DNA from: Nitrosomonas sp. Is79A3
Lineage (GTDB): Bacteria; Pseudomonadota; Gammaproteobacteria; Burkholderiales; Nitrosomonadaceae
Assembly (NCBI RefSeq): GCF_000219585.1
Contig: NC_015731.1
Location: 868,001 to 932,000 of the forward strand
Reading direction: 5' to 3'
Length of the DNA: 64,000 nt
The notes beneath the pieces are model-generated. The model ran no database searches. It was given only the letters and a program-made list of their open reading frames with translations, and was not told the DNA's origin. Within the stretch, counting starts at the first letter, position 1, and every line of letters starts with the position of its first letter. The translations under genes and the position numbers were made by a program. Shown here piece by piece: positions 19,266 through 28,284 of the stretch.

Positions 19266-20747
19266 ATGTTATTTGAGCAACTCGGTTTATCAACCGATTT
19301 AATGCGTGCTATCTCTGATCAGGGGTATACGAAACCAACCCCAATTCAAGAACAAGCTATTCCAATAATACTTGATGGCAACGATGTAATGGGCGGTGCT
19401 CAGACAGGCACAGGTAAAACAGCAAGTTTCACCCTTCCTATGTTGCGAAGACTTGAAATTTATGCAAATACTAGCATGTCACCGGCTAAACACCCAATTC
19501 GCGCCTTAATTTTAGTTCCAACTAGAGAACTTGCTGTACAAGTGCATGAAAGTGTCAAAACGTATGGAAAGTATTTGCCGCTAAGATCAACAGTAATTTA
19601 TGGTGGAGTCAACATCGATGCACAGATCAATGCCGTTCGTTCTGGAATAGAAATTCTAGTAGCAACACCAGGTCGTTTATTGGATCACCTACAACAAAAG
19701 ACTTTGGGTTTATCTAAAATAGAAATATTCATTTTAGATGAAGCAGATAGAATGTTAGATATGGGATTTATGCCTGATATAAAACAGATTATTCAACTAC
19801 TACCCGAGAAACGCCAGAATCTGATGTTTTCAGCTACTTTCTCAGAAGAAATCAAGAAACTTGCAAGCAAAATCTTAAAAAATCCGGTCTTGATTGAGGT
19901 TGCAAAACAAAATTCTGTGAGTGAACTAATTACACATGTTGTTCATCCAGTGGACACTACAAGAAAGCAGGAATTATTAATTTCTTTGATTAAACGACAG
20001 AAATTACATCAAGTATTGGTTTTTACAAGAACTAAACAAGGTGCGGATCATTTAACAAAATGGTTGAATCACAGCGGGATATCGAGTGCAGCAATACACG
20101 GAGATAGAAATCAGCTCCAACGTACTCAAGCCTTGACTAATTTTAAACAAAGTTTGATTCCGGTACTTGTTGCAACTGATGTTGCTGCACGTGGTCTTGA
20201 TATAGAAGAATTAACGCATGTAATTAATTTTGAATTACCCAATAACCCTGAAGATTATGTTCATCGAATTGGACGAACAGGCCGAGCTGGAACCAAAGGA
20301 TTCGCAATTTCTTTAGTAAGTCAGGAAGAAAAAAAACTATTGATTGATATAGAGAGGGTATTAGGAATTAAAGTTAGGATCGAGCAAATAGAAGGATTTG
20401 AGTTAAGAAATAAGAATCCATCGCTTTCAGATAATGCCACATCAATTCTGAACTCGAAATTAAAAAGTAATACTTTACCTCAGCAAATAAAGAAAGAGCT
20501 TTTTGTGAAAAATAATAGTACAGCCGATCACTTTAAAAAAGAAGTGATCTCTAAACTTCGAAATACAAGGCGTTCAGAAAAAATGGTAGACCCGCTATTT
20601 ACCCAGCCATATGTTTCTACAGGTTCTGATGTAAAAAATGTAAAGGATGATTCAAATGTATTAAATAAAAAAGGAATACACAAGAAACATTCAAATAGAC
20701 CATTACCCGCTTTATTTATTTCACCTGTAATTGGTAAACAGAAGTAA
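19266..20747 (+). CDS. rhlE: DEAD-box RNA helicase, RhlE-like
   Basis: ATP-dependent RNA helicase, likely acting in ribosome assembly or RNA decay. The N-terminal Q motif (GYTKPTPIQEQAIP), Walker A AQTGTGKT, DEAD box (LDEADRMLDMGF), SAT motif (FSATF) and HRIGRTGRAG are all present in the first ~370 residues. The remaining ~120 residues form a Lys/Asn/Ser-rich tail of low complexity, typical of RhlE-type proteins though with little sequence conservation. Length 493 aa. It is monocistronic, between the hao terminator and an IS-like gene. Confidence 0.88.
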   Translation: MLFEQLGLSTDLMRAISDQGYTKPTPIQEQAIPIILDGNDVMGGAQTGTGKTASFTLPMLRRLEIYANTSMSPAKHPIRALILVPTRELAVQVHESVKTYGKYLPLRSTVIYGGVNIDAQINAVRSGIEILVATPGRLLDHLQQKTLGLSKIEIFILDEADRMLDMGFMPDIKQIIQLLPEKRQNLMFSATFSEEIKKLASKILKNPVLIEVAKQNSVSELITHVVHPVDTTRKQELLISLIKRQKLHQVLVFTRTKQGADHLTKWLNHSGISSAAIHGDRNQLQRTQALTNFKQSLIPVLVATDVAARGLDIEELTHVINFELPNNPEDYVHRIGRTGRAGTKGFAISLVSQEEKKLLIDIERVLGIKVRIEQIEGFELRNKNPSLSDNATSILNSKLKSNTLPQQIKKELFVKNNSTADHFKKEVISKLRNTRRSEKMVDPLFTQPYVSTGSDVKNVKDDSNVLNKKGIHKKHSNRPLPALFISPVIGKQK

Positions 20748-21084
20748 GGGAACCCCGAGTATATTTCCCATACCAAAGGAGCAGCAGACTACAGAAATAA
20801 TAAATCACTAGATTATCATTGATTCAATCGACCGATCAAACTGCTGATTTAATATGGTTTAACCAAATCAGAAATGATCTTATCTGATTATCAGTACCTT
20901 GCCCTTATGTGATCAAACTAATGACCATTTTTTGTATCCAGCCTTACAAGTTACAGCTATTCCCGCTCATACACAGACACAAGGAAAATAAAGCGATTCA
21001 GCGGTCTTTAAAAATAAGTTTTCGTGAACTTTTAACTAAATTACAATATTATGGGAGCATAAATTAAAGTGATAGGTGAGTATT
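20748..21084. other. Intergenic region between helicase and transposase
   Basis: About 330 bp with no gene. It should contain the left end of the insertion sequence, but I could not find inverted ends matching the right flank (22399-22560). No RNA gene or clear terminator is seen. Confidence 0.4.
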
Positions 21085-22500
21085 ATGCCGAAATATGCCT
21101 TTCGCCGGTATTTAAGCGCGCCCGGTTTAATCAAGGAAGTTCGCGCCTGTTTTGAAAGGATAGAAGACAATGGAAACGGCAAAGTATTCCCATTGAGCGA
21201 TTGTTTGATGTCGGGATTTGCGGTTTTTAGCTTAAAGTATCCTTCATTATTGCAATTTGACCAAGGCAGGGAAGATGATTTGGTTCGGGCTAATTTGAAA
21301 TCCTTGTATGGCATTGACCGCGCGCCATCGGATACTTATTTACGGGAACGACTGGATAATGTCTCCCCTGAGCTTTTGCGCCGGTCATTTAGGCGCATAC
21401 TGCACGTGCTTCAGCGTGGCAAAGGGTTGGAGGGATTTGAATACCTGGATGGTTATTATCTTTTATCCATTGATGGAACGGGCTATTTTTCTTCTTCACC
21501 AGTGCATTGTGAACAATGCTGCCAGAAACATCACGGTGACGGTCGTGTGACATACTATCACCAGATGCTCAGTGCCGTGCTGGTTCACCCGGATCAAGCC
21601 GAGGTATTCCCGTTGGCGCCGGAGCCGATCATGCAACAAGACGGGTATAGCAAAAACGACTGTGAACGCACTGCAGCAGTGCGATTGTTAAACGCACTCA
21701 GGCGTGAACATCCGCATATGAAACTCATTGTGATCGAAGATGGTCTGGCTTCCAATGCGCCGCATATTCGTCTGCTTCAAAAACTGAACCTGCACTTTAT
21801 CCTCGGCGCCAAACAAACCGACCATCAATTTCTGTTTGACTGGGTGAATACCGTCCAGGGAGTAAAAACTGATGAATTTATCGACGGCAATGGTATCAGA
21901 CACAGTTTCCGTTACCTCAATGGCGCTCCTTTAAACGACGCCAACTTTGAACTTGAGGTCAACTTTCTGGAATACCGGGAATATCACCCTTCAGGCGAAA
22001 CCCAACATTTTTCCTGGGTAACAGACATTACGATCACGCCTGAGAGTCTGATGCAACTCATGCGCGCCGGGCGCGCACGCTGGAAAATCGAGAATGAAAC
22101 TTTTAATACCCTGAAAACACAAGGCTACCACTTCGAACATAACTTCGGCCACGGTTACCGGTATTTATCCACTGTCTTTGCCTGTTTGATGATGCTGGCG
22201 TTTTTGGTCGATCAGGTACAGCAGCATTGTTGTCTCTTGCTTCAACGGGCAAAACAAAATGCAAAGCGTAATAAATACTTCTGGGAGAAAGTACGTGGAT
22301 TATTCCTCCATTACTTCCTTCCGGACTGGGAGACTTTGTATAAATCCATTGCCTTTGGAATAAAACCAACCGTACCAGTCTTTAATGATTCGTCTTAATA
22401 CGCCAACCGGGGTAAAGTATGTTCGAGGGGTGTTTTCCAGGGAAAAGTAGCCAATTTTAAAAATTGACTTGAGTCAGATGGTTTCGCTTTGCCTCAAAAC
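21060..22500 (+). mobile_element. Insertion sequence (ends not resolved)
   Basis: Single-gene element around the transposase, lying between rhlE and the tRNA-Tyr/Gly/Thr-tuf block. Limits are approximate: I found no convincing terminal inverted repeats or target-site duplication by eye. A 15-base palindrome at 22452-22466 lies near the right side but has no mate on the left. Confidence 0.5.
21085..22398 (+). CDS. DDE transposase of an IS4-like/ISNCY element
   Basis: Catalyses movement of an insertion sequence. The protein is 437 aa from the ATG at 21085; an in-frame GTG at 21076 would add three residues. The RNase H-like core is suggested by LLSIDGTGYFSS (first Asp), LIVIEDGLASNAPH (second Asp) and the C-terminal WKIENETFNTLK (Glu). 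The arrangement resembles the Y-R-E-K signature of IS4-type enzymes. A pair of CXXC-like Cys (HCEQCCQKHH) follows the first Asp. The frame is intact, so the element may be active. Base composition is more GC-rich than the genes on both sides, in keeping with transfer. Exact IS family is not certain. Confidence 0.8.
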   Translation: MPKYAFRRYLSAPGLIKEVRACFERIEDNGNGKVFPLSDCLMSGFAVFSLKYPSLLQFDQGREDDLVRANLKSLYGIDRAPSDTYLRERLDNVSPELLRRSFRRILHVLQRGKGLEGFEYLDGYYLLSIDGTGYFSSSPVHCEQCCQKHHGDGRVTYYHQMLSAVLVHPDQAEVFPLAPEPIMQQDGYSKNDCERTAAVRLLNALRREHPHMKLIVIEDGLASNAPHIRLLQKLNLHFILGAKQTDHQFLFDWVNTVQGVKTDEFIDGNGIRHSFRYLNGAPLNDANFELEVNFLEYREYHPSGETQHFSWVTDITITPESLMQLMRAGRARWKIENETFNTLKTQGYHFEHNFGHGYRYLSTVFACLMMLAFLVDQVQQHCCLLLQRAKQNAKRNKYFWEKVRGLFLHYFLPDWETLYKSIAFGIKPTVPVFNDSS

Positions 22501-22629
22501 ATAGATTTCGCAAAAAATTCATAAATTTTATTTTGCAGCAAATGTTGTTTGAATTAGCGGGAGGTGCTGTACAAGTTAAAACTAGATTGACTTATGGCCT
22601 TAATGTATTCATAATCACTGGTTTCGTTC

Positions 22630-22715
<86 letters not shown>

Positions 22716-22810
22716 TTATGGTAATGCAGAATGACATAGGAAGATGCTGCGGTAGGCTGCTTTTTGTTGTTTGATGGGAGAGCATCTCTCGATAGAAGTA
22801 TGAATATAGC

Positions 22811-22884
22811 GCGGGTGTAGCTCAATGGTAGAGCAGAAGCCTTCCAAGCTTACGATGAGGGTTCGATTCCCTTCACCCGCTCCA
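22811..22884 (+). tRNA. tRNA-Gly (TCC)
   Basis: 74 nt with encoded CCA. Acceptor GCGGGTG pairs with CACCCGC; anticodon TCC; T-loop GTTCGATTC. Second of three tandem tRNA genes before tuf. Confidence 0.97.
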
Positions 22885-22933
22885 GAGTAGCGTAGTAATG
22901 GATCTGAGAGTTTTTTGGTTTTTGTATATGCTT

Positions 22934-23008
<75 letters not shown>

Positions 23009-23065
23009 TAGGTTGTGGTTGTATGAGGAATGGTATGGTTAAAGCACGCAAAGGGGACACAATTC

Positions 23066-24256
23066 ATGGCAAAAAGTAAATTTGAGCGGTCGAAGCCACA
23101 CGTAAATGTAGGTACGATAGGACATGTCGATCATGGAAAGACGACGCTGACGGCGGCGATTACGACGATATTGACAAAGAAATTTGGTGGTGAAGCGAAG
23201 AGCTACGCGCAAATTGACTCAGCGCCAGAGGAACGTGCGCGCGGAATTACAATCAATACGGCACATGTGGAGTATGAGACAGCTAATCGCCATTATGCCC
23301 ACGTAGATTGTCCTGGGCATGCGGATTATGTGAAAAACATGATTACTGGTGCAGCGCAAATGGACGGAGCGATACTGGTGGTGTCAGCAGCGGATGGCCC
23401 GATGCCGCAAACGCGTGAGCATATACTATTAGCACGCCAAGTAGGCGTACCGTACATCATCGTATACATGAATAAAGCCGACATGGTGGATGATGCGGAA
23501 TTAATTGAGTTAGTGGAAATGGAAATAAGGGAATTGTTGTCGAAGTACGACTTTCCTGGAGATGACACGCCAATCATTGTTGGATCCGCTCTAAAGGCAC
23601 TGGAAGGCGATCAAAGTGAAATAGGTGAAGCCTCCATCCTGAAACTGGCAGAAGCATTAGATAGCTATATTCCACAACCCGAACGTGCAATCGATGGTGC
23701 CTTTCTTATGCCGGTTGAAGACGTTTTCTCGATCTCAGGTCGTGGAACGGTAGTGACTGGACGAGTGGAGAGAGGTGTCATCAAAGTCGGGGAAGAAATC
23801 GAAATTGTTGGTCTTAAGCCCACACTGAAGACTGTATGTACAGGTGTTGAAATGTTCCGTAAACTGCTGGACCAAGGTCAGGCAGGTGACAATGTTGGAA
23901 TATTGTTACGTGGTACGAAACGTGAAGAAGTAGAACGAGGTCAAGTTTTGGCAAAGCCAAGTAGCATATCACCGCATACTAAATTCACGGCTGAGATTTA
24001 TGTGTTGAGCAAAGAAGAAGGTGGAAGGCATACGCCGTTTTTCCCCGGATATCGTCCGCAATTTTATTTCCGTACAACGGACGTTACAGGGGCAATTGAA
24101 TTACCGGCGGGAACTGAGATGGTAATGCCTGGGGATAATGTGTCAGTGACAGTGAATTTAATAGCGCCGATAGCGATGGAAGATGGATTGCGTTTTGCTA
24201 TACGCGAAGGTGGAAGAACTGTTGGTGCCGGTGTCGTTGCTAAAATAATTGAATAA
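23066..24256 (+). CDS. tuf: Elongation factor Tu
   Basis: Delivers aminoacyl-tRNA to the ribosome with GTP hydrolysis. The start is the ATG at 23066 ([16 protein letters not shown]) after AAGGGGAC; an open frame from 23030 is not coding. GTP motifs [14 protein letters not shown] and NKAD are intact, followed by the two beta-barrel domains. Length 396 aa. The order tRNA-Tyr-Gly-Thr-tuf-tRNA-Trp-secE is the classic tufB locus. A second tuf copy is usual in this group in the str operon, which is not in the window. Confidence 0.98.
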   Translation: MAKSKFERSKPHVNVGTIGHVDHGKTTLTAAITTILTKKFGGEAKSYAQIDSAPEERARGITINTAHVEYETANRHYAHVDCPGHADYVKNMITGAAQMDGAILVVSAADGPMPQTREHILLARQVGVPYIIVYMNKADMVDDAELIELVEMEIRELLSKYDFPGDDTPIIVGSALKALEGDQSEIGEASILKLAEALDSYIPQPERAIDGAFLMPVEDVFSISGRGTVVTGRVERGVIKVGEEIEIVGLKPTLKTVCTGVEMFRKLLDQGQAGDNVGILLRGTKREEVERGQVLAKPSSISPHTKFTAEIYVLSKEEGGRHTPFFPGYRPQFYFRTTDVTGAIELPAGTEMVMPGDNVSVTVNLIAPIAMEDGLRFAIREGGRTVGAGVVAKIIE

Positions 24257-24330
24257 TTTTTTATTTTGTATAGAAAGAGTGGAATTGTATTGTTTCAATG
24301 TTTGTTAGCGTTAGAGAAGTTGCGAATAAA

Positions 24331-24406
24331 AGGCCAGTAGCTCAATTGGCAGAGCGTCGGTCTCCAAAACCGAAGGTTGGGGGTTCGATGCCCTCCTGGC
24401 CTGCCA
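24331..24406 (+). tRNA. tRNA-Trp (CCA)
   Basis: 76 nt with encoded CCA. Acceptor AGGCCAG pairs with CTGGCCT; anticodon CCA in loop TCTCCAAAA; T-loop GTTCGATGC. Conserved position between tuf and secE. Confidence 0.97.
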
Positions 24407-24701
24407 AAATAATTGGAATAGAATTACATATTTGATATAAAAGAGAAAAAAGTAAAACACTTTTTTGTTTGTTTGCAGCAATGATCAATCAAATAGGCAA
24501 GTTTTCTCGAAACCGAAGTGATCTATTATTCTGATTTTTAAAGAGATAGAAAGAGCGATTTATATTGTGATTATTGAGAGAAATTAAATTTTGACAGATA
24601 GTTGAATTTAAGGGTGTTAGAAAAGTTATATAGAAATTTAAAATATTAGAATTGATTAGTGCATGAAATACCATAATTAAGGTATAAAGGGTTAGATAAA
24701 C

Positions 24702-25046
24702 GTGAATAAATTAAAGCTTGGACTTGTCTTTGCATTTATAGTGGCAGGTGTTGTGGGATTCATTTACTTAAGTGAAAGCGCAATGGTTGTGCGCGTGTTG
24801 TCTATACTAGTTGGATTCCTGTTGGCGATAATTACTGCAAGATTTACAGCCCAAGGTCAAGAATTCTATGTGTTTTGTAAGGAATCTAAAGAGGAAACAA
24901 AAAAAGTAGTCTGGCCAAGTCGTAAGGAAACAGTTCAAACATCAGGAGTGGTATTTGCATTTGTTATTGCCATGGCTTTATTTTTGTGGTTTATTGATTC
25001 CGCTTTGATGTCCCTTGTAAAGCTTATGATGAATCAAGATGCTTGA
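24702..25046 (+). CDS. secE: Preprotein translocase subunit SecE
   Basis: Essential clamp of the SecYEG channel in the inner membrane. The 114-residue protein starts with GTG and has three hydrophobic segments (about 5-23, 30-48 and 83-105). Between the second and third lies the conserved amphipathic stretch EETKKVVWPSRKE. Three-helix SecE is typical of proteobacteria. It is followed after 21 bp by nusG. The 295-bp gap before it is AT-rich and shows no gene; it presumably holds the secE-nusG promoter. Confidence 0.95.
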   Translation: MNKLKLGLVFAFIVAGVVGFIYLSESAMVVRVLSILVGFLLAIITARFTAQGQEFYVFCKESKEETKKVVWPSRKETVQTSGVVFAFVIAMALFLWFIDSALMSLVKLMMNQDA

Positions 25047-25067
25047 TCAAATTTCTCAGAGGAAAGA

Positions 25068-25601
25068 ATGAGTAAGAAATGGTATGTAGTTCATGCTTAT
25101 TCAGGGTATGAGAAGAGTGTGCAAAGGGCACTAAAGGAACGTATTGAACGAGCTGGTATGGAGGACAAATTTGGTCAAATCCTGGTGCCAGTAGAAGAAG
25201 TAATAGAAATGAAAAGTGGCCAAAAGAATATTAGTGAGCGAAAGTTTTTTCCTGGTTATGTTTTAGTCGAAATGGAAATGTCTGATGATTCTTGGCACCT
25301 GGTCAAGAATACAGACAAAGTGACAGGATTTGTCGGTGGTTCAGCTATGAAACCTACACCGATAAGTCAGAAGGAAGTAGATAATATACTTCATCAGATT
25401 CAGGAAGGTGTGGAAAAACCGAAACCAAAAATTCTTTTTGAAGTAGGGGAAGCTGTGCGTGTTAAAGATGGGCCATTCACAGACTTTCATGGCAATGTAG
25501 AAGATGTTAACTACGATAAGAGTAAGCTCAGAGTTTCAGTTTCTATATTCGGACGGCCAACACCAGTTGAATTGGATTTTAATCAAGTAGAGAAATCCTA
25601 A
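25068..25601 (+). CDS. nusG: Transcription termination/antitermination protein NusG
   Basis: Binds RNA polymerase, suppresses pausing and links it to Rho or to the ribosome. The NGN domain ([13 protein letters not shown], then FPGYVLVEM) and the C-terminal KOW domain ([17 protein letters not shown]) are both present. The 177-residue length is standard. The AGGAAAGA ribosome-binding site precedes the ATG. In the conserved secE-nusG-rplK order. Confidence 0.97.
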   Translation: MSKKWYVVHAYSGYEKSVQRALKERIERAGMEDKFGQILVPVEEVIEMKSGQKNISERKFFPGYVLVEMEMSDDSWHLVKNTDKVTGFVGGSAMKPTPISQKEVDNILHQIQEGVEKPKPKILFEVGEAVRVKDGPFTDFHGNVEDVNYDKSKLRVSVSIFGRPTPVELDFNQVEKS

Positions 25602-25725
25602 CCGGATATTTACAGAAAATATGAAGTCAATTAGCGTTTGAGCATGTGTTTGTGTGTTGTTTTTTAAATCGTTTAGAATCGGGGAGAGTAAGTAATTGCT
25701 CGTTTGCACCCAGTAGGAGAGCGCA

Positions 25726-26157
25726 GTGGCAAAGAAAATAATCGGTTATATCAAGTTACAAGTACCAGCTGGTAAGGCAAATCCGAGCCCTCCAATTGGA
25801 CCAGCATTAGGTCAGCGTCAGTTAAATATCATGGAATTTTGTAAAGCGTTTAACGCGGCTACGCAGAAAATTGAACCTGGATTGCCAGTGCCAGTAATAA
25901 TTACTGCATATGCTGATAAAAGTTTTACATTTGTAATGAAAACGACACCGGCATCTGTACTAATCAAGAAGGCTGCTGGAGTTGGTAAAGGAAGTCCTCG
26001 GCCACATTTGGACAAGGTAGGAAAACTAAGTCGCAGTCAGGCGGAAGAAATTGCAAAAACAAAGATGCCAGATCTAACTGCAGCAAATTTGGATGCGGCT
26101 GTACGTACTATTGCAGGCAGTGCAAGAAGTATGGGTATAGAAGTAGAGGGTATATAA
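25726..26157 (+). CDS. rplK: 50S ribosomal protein L11
   Basis: Forms the GTPase-associated centre of the large subunit with L10 and L7/L12. The 143-residue protein begins with GTG after AGGAGAGC. The Pro-rich [17 protein letters not shown] segment, site of thiostrepton resistance mutations in other bacteria, is intact. One base separates its stop from the rplA start, so the pair is coupled; in E. coli L1 represses this pair by binding the leader. Confidence 0.97.
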   Translation: MAKKIIGYIKLQVPAGKANPSPPIGPALGQRQLNIMEFCKAFNAATQKIEPGLPVPVIITAYADKSFTFVMKTTPASVLIKKAAGVGKGSPRPHLDKVGKLSRSQAEEIAKTKMPDLTAANLDAAVRTIAGSARSMGIEVEGI

Positions 26158-26158
26158 A

Positions 26159-26851
26159 ATGGGACGTTCATCAAATCGCTACAAAGCTATAGCAGAAAAA
26201 GTTGATCGTAATAAGGCATATCAGATTGATGAGGCACTGGGGCTTGTTAAAGAAGCTGCAACAGCTAAATTTAATGAATCTATTGATGTGGCGGTTAATT
26301 TAGGTATTGATGCAAAGAAATCAGATCAGGCAGTTCGTGGATCAGTGGTTTTGCCGGCTGGTACAGGGAAAACAGTACGTGTTGCAGTGTTTGCACAAGG
26401 CGATAAGGCTAAAGAAGCTCAAGAAGCAGGTGCTGATATTGTGGGGTTTGATGATTTGGCAGCTGATATTAAAGCTGGCAACATAAACTTTGATGTGGCA
26501 ATTGCAAGCCCGGATGCTATGCGCATTGTCGGTCAATTGGGTCAGATTCTTGGTCCGCGCAGTTTAATGCCAAATCCGAAAGTTGGTACAGTAACTGTTG
26601 ATATTGCTGGCGCTGTAAAGAATGCAAAAGCCGGGCAAGTACAATTTAGGGCGGATAAAAGTGGAATTATACATTGTACAATTGGGCGAGCATCATTTGA
26701 GGTGGATGCATTAAAACAAAATTTGATGGCGCTGATTGATGCGCTTAATAAATCTAAACCAGCCGCGTCAAAAGGTGTATATCTGAGAAAAGTATCTGTT
26801 TCAAGCACAATGGGCATTGGCGTTCGAATAGATCAAACTAGCATAACGTAG
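26159..26851 (+). CDS. rplA: 50S ribosomal protein L1
   Basis: Builds the mobile L1 stalk near the E site and is a translational repressor of rplKA in related bacteria. The 230-residue protein has the conserved [16 protein letters not shown] loop and the C-terminal [11 protein letters not shown]. It is immediately downstream of rplK. Length and motifs are normal. Confidence 0.97.
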   Translation: MGRSSNRYKAIAEKVDRNKAYQIDEALGLVKEAATAKFNESIDVAVNLGIDAKKSDQAVRGSVVLPAGTGKTVRVAVFAQGDKAKEAQEAGADIVGFDDLAADIKAGNINFDVAIASPDAMRIVGQLGQILGPRSLMPNPKVGTVTVDIAGAVKNAKAGQVQFRADKSGIIHCTIGRASFEVDALKQNLMALIDALNKSKPAASKGVYLRKVSVSSTMGIGVRIDQTSIT

Positions 26852-27169
26852 CAACAAAAGAACTTTGTGGGCCACTGAATACATAAATAGTGTTGTATTG
26901 GAGTGGATTGTCAAAGATCACTGGGGTAAGCAAAAAGTAAATAAGTAATACTTTACTGGATGATACTTAAAAACTTGATAGTAATGAATTTGATCTAAGA
27001 ATTTTTGGATAATTCTTTTTTAATTTCTGTTGAGTACCCAGTGTAGATGGTGAACCCAGAACGGGAGTTTTTCCTGGTTTAAGGTCGCCAGTTTGTAGTA
27101 TTTGGAAGAGAGCAATTTATTAGTTGGTTATTTATACCAAATACTATTTTTACTGATGGAGAATGAACC
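26852..27169 (+). promoter_or_regulatory. rplJ leader region (probable L10 autoregulation site)
   Basis: A 318-bp gene-free stretch between rplA and rplJ. The part from about 27030 to 27090 has complementary GC-richer pieces (AACCCAGAACGGGAG, TTTTTCCTGG) that could fold. In E. coli and Firmicutes the long rplJ leader binds L10-L12 to shut off translation, and position and length fit here. I could not fold it, so the exact element is not defined. It may also hold a promoter for rplJL-rpoBC. Confidence 0.4.
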
Positions 27170-27685
27170 TTGAGTCTTAATATTGAAGAGAAAAAAGCTA
27201 TAGTAGCCGAAGTTAGCGCTCAAGTAGCTGGCGCTCAAGCTATTATCATTGCGGAATATCGCGGGATGGAAGTTGGAAAAATGACACAATTACGAGCAAA
27301 AACTCGTGAATCAGGAATTTATTTTCGTGTCATAAAAAATTCATTAGTTCGCCGTGCAGTTGCTGATACGCCTTATGCTGAGCTAGCTAAACATATGGTT
27401 GGTCCGCTTGTCTATGGTATAGGTTCTGATCCTGTAGCAGCAGCGAAAGTGCTACATGAATTTTCTAAAGATAATGAAAAATTTGTGATCAAAGTTGGCG
27501 CAATAGGTGAGCATGTAATGTCGCGTGAAGAGATTACTGCGCTTGCTGCATTGCCAAGCCGAGATGAACTGTTGTCGAGATTGCTGGGAACAATGCAGGC
27601 GCCAATAGCCAAGTTTGTTCAAACACTGAATGAGGTACCAGCTCGATTTGTACGTGGTTTAGCCATGGTACGTGATAGCAAATAA
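27170..27685 (+). CDS. rplJ: 50S ribosomal protein L10
   Basis: Anchors the L7/L12 stalk on 23S rRNA. The 171-residue protein begins [15 protein letters not shown], the family start, encoded by a TTG codon at 27170 preceded by GGAGAA. A weak TTG start fits a gene under translational feedback. The rRNA-binding N-domain (residues 1-130) and the C-terminal helix that binds L12 dimers are present. Confidence 0.96.
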   Translation: MSLNIEEKKAIVAEVSAQVAGAQAIIIAEYRGMEVGKMTQLRAKTRESGIYFRVIKNSLVRRAVADTPYAELAKHMVGPLVYGIGSDPVAAAKVLHEFSKDNEKFVIKVGAIGEHVMSREEITALAALPSRDELLSRLLGTMQAPIAKFVQTLNEVPARFVRGLAMVRDSK

Positions 27686-27749
27686 ATCTTAAAACTTATA
27701 TTTAATACAATAGCGATAGCTAAATACAGAAAATTACCAGGAGAAAATG

Positions 27750-28130
27750 ATGGCTGTTACAAAAGATGAGATTTTAGATGCAATTTCAAATATGACGGTA
27801 CTTGAATTGTCGAAACTGATTAAAGAAATGGAAGAGAAGTTTGGTGTATCTGCAGCAGCCACTGCAGCCGTTGCAGTTGCTGCGCCGGGTGGCGGAAGTG
27901 CCCCTGCTGAAGCAGAACAAACTGAATTTACTGTGATTCTTACAGCAGCCGGTGATAGTAAAGTGAATGTGATTAAAGTAGTAAGAGCAGTGACTGGTTT
28001 AGGCTTGAAGGAAGCTAAAGACTTGGTTGATGGCGCGCCTAAACCTGTTAAGGAAGGCGTGTCCAAAGAAGATGCTGCTGCAATCCAGAAACAATTGCTT
28101 GAAGCTGGCGCTACTTGCGAAATTAAGTAA
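27750..28130 (+). CDS. rplL: 50S ribosomal protein L7/L12
   Basis: Forms the flexible stalk that recruits translation factors. Two ATG codons stand in tandem (27747 and 27750) after AGGAGAAA; the second gives the usual [12 protein letters not shown] start and 126 aa. The N-terminal dimer helix, an Ala/Gly-rich hinge (about residues 35-55) and the C-terminal factor-binding domain ([16 protein letters not shown]) are clear. Confidence 0.97.
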   Translation: MAVTKDEILDAISNMTVLELSKLIKEMEEKFGVSAAATAAVAVAAPGGGSAPAEAEQTEFTVILTAAGDSKVNVIKVVRAVTGLGLKEAKDLVDGAPKPVKEGVSKEDAAAIQKQLLEAGATCEIK

Positions 28131-28150
28131 AAAAAATACTAAAATTATAG

Positions 28151-28192
28151 GGCTGGTGTGCATATTAGGGCTACCAGCCTTTGGCATTTTGA
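28151..28192 (+). terminator. Attenuator between rplL and rpoB
   Basis: GGCTGGT (28151-28157) pairs with ACCAGCC (28173-28179), followed by a T-rich stretch. It lies in the position of the partial terminator that reduces rpoBC transcription relative to rplJL in E. coli. Confidence 0.6.
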
Positions 28193-28284
28193 TCATTTGA
28201 TGAGTCATTGCTGGTATCTTAACAATTGATAGTTATTTGGTCTCAACTCTTCAATCCTCTGTCTTCTTCTTCCGGAGAAAATTC

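Noticed and set aside
22452..22466. 15-base palindrome as an IS terminal repeat
   Set aside because: It is a self-complementary sequence with no matching partner on the left side of the transposase.
23030..23065. Upstream extension of EF-Tu
   Set aside because: The ATG at 23066 with AAGGGGAC before it gives the invariant EF-Tu start.
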